A stretch of DNA of 64,000 nt from Demequina zhanjiangensis. Lineage in GTDB: Bacteria > Actinomycetota > Actinomycetes > Actinomycetales > Demequinaceae. Made by a program: the position numbers and the translations under genes. The notes below the pieces were generated by a model that was given only the letters and a program-made list of their open reading frames with translations, made no database searches and was not told the origin of the DNA. Each line of letters opens with the position of its first letter. The stretch's first letter is position 1. Where the stretch lies: contig NZ_JAUHPV010000001.1 in the NCBI RefSeq assembly GCF_030418315.1, forward strand, positions 372,001 through 436,000, in the 5' to 3' direction. Positions 63,647 through 64,000 of this stretch are shown here, in pieces.

Positions 63647-64000
63647 ATGATGTACGAGAAGTTCGCGCACGAAGCGGTCGCCGCAGTCGGCGGCCCTGAC
63701 AACATCCGCGGCGTGACCCACTGCGCGACTCGCCTGCGATTCCAGCTCCACGACACCTCGATCGTCGACAAGGCGCGCATCGAGGCGCTCGACGAGGCGA
63801 TCGGCATCCGCCAGTCCGGTAGCCAGATCCAGATTGTCGTCGGCACCGATGTGCCGCAGGCGCATGCCGCCGTCGAGGCCCTCTACGACCTCGAGGGCGG
63901 TGGCGGCGCCGCTTCCGCGGCTCCGGGCGAGGACGGCGCGACAGGAACGAATCCAGCGTCGGCGGCCAAGGGATCGATCTTCGACCGGATCCTCGGCACG
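63647..64000 (+). CDS. PTS beta-glucoside-type EII component, N-terminal EIIB domain (partial)
   Basis: The first 118 codons are present; the gene runs off the right edge. Residues 1-80 form a PTS EIIB domain of the glucose/beta-glucoside superfamily, with the phosphorylated Cys in 'THCATRLRFQL' and 'RQSGSQIQIVVG'. An Ala/Gly-rich linker follows (about 83-108), and 'KGSIFDRILG' is where the EIIC domain usually begins, so a fused EIIBC(A) like BglF is expected. ATG 63647 (or 63650) is preceded by AGGAAGCGAGG. The RAT upstream supports a beta-glucoside or sucrose-type sugar. Confidence 0.85.
   Translation, partial: MMYEKFAHEAVAAVGGPDNIRGVTHCATRLRFQLHDTSIVDKARIEALDEAIGIRQSGSQIQIVVGTDVPQAHAAVEALYDLEGGGGAASAAPGEDGATGTNPASAAKGSIFDRILGT

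Noticed and set aside
63388..63699. A 103-codon plus-strand frame over the PTS leader
   Set aside because: It overlaps the promoter, the RAT and the EIIB start in another frame and has no family resemblance.

Overview
The window is a high-GC chromosomal segment of an actinobacterium. The best fit is the order Micrococcales (Demequina- or Cellulomonas-like), inferred from gene order and protein style without any database search. The supporting signs are the blocks argS-lysA / hom-thrC-thrB / rho-rpmE-prfA-prmC-sua5-wecA-atpIBEFHAGDC-nucS, a Rho factor with a long Arg/Gly/Asn-rich insert, NucS in place of MutS/MutL, and many genes that look leaderless (a TANNNT hexamer 6-7 nt before the start codon). 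I see no insertion sequence, prophage, CRISPR array or integrase.

Layout. Positions 1-5.6 kb hold the edge of an ABC ATPase, two CorC/HlyC-type CBS membrane proteins, an M15 peptidase, a patatin-like phospholipase and a rhamnulose-1-phosphate aldolase. Positions 5.9-15 kb hold a beta-phosphoglucomutase, a CUT1 sugar importer (binding protein and two permeases, no ATPase), a GH78 alpha-L-rhamnosidase, a GH43-like enzyme and a LacI regulator. After a DoxX protein, an acetyltransferase and tRNA-Arg(CCG), positions 16.5-29.8 kb form a complete L-rhamnose module: operon rhaI-esterase-rhaE-rhaB-lldD, transporter operon rhaT-P-Q-S, mutarotase rhaM and a second LacI regulator. Positions 29.8-41.5 kb carry argS, lysA, hom, thrC and thrB, interrupted by TetR, NmrA/HxlR, phosphatase and DUF817 genes. 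Positions 41.4-48.4 kb hold a TetR-controlled heterodimeric ABC exporter and small envelope or unknown proteins. Positions 48.5-63.2 kb are core translation, termination and ATP synthase genes. The window ends inside a PTS EII gene preceded by a RAT-like antiterminator and an overlapping terminator hairpin.

How the genes work together. The CUT1 importer plus cytoplasmic GH78 and GH43 enzymes would bring in rhamnose-capped oligosaccharides and release L-rhamnose. RhaSTPQ imports free rhamnose; RhaM, RhaI and RhaB convert it to L-rhamnulose-1-phosphate; RhaE cleaves this and oxidises L-lactaldehyde to L-lactate; LldD makes pyruvate. A separate RhaD-type aldolase gene 17 kb away carries exactly the same 14-bp operator as rhaI. 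Four LacI-type operators (5684, 6971, 23359, 28233) tie the two sugar loci into one probable regulon.

Most genes here are ordinary. The parts most worth a second look are the RAT/terminator leader before the PTS gene, the two different rhamnulose-phosphate aldolases with one shared operator (one aldolase lacking a usual zinc ligand), the two LacI paralogues with nearly identical recognition helices, the perfect 16-bp inverted repeat between rho and rpmE, and the frequent leaderless starts.
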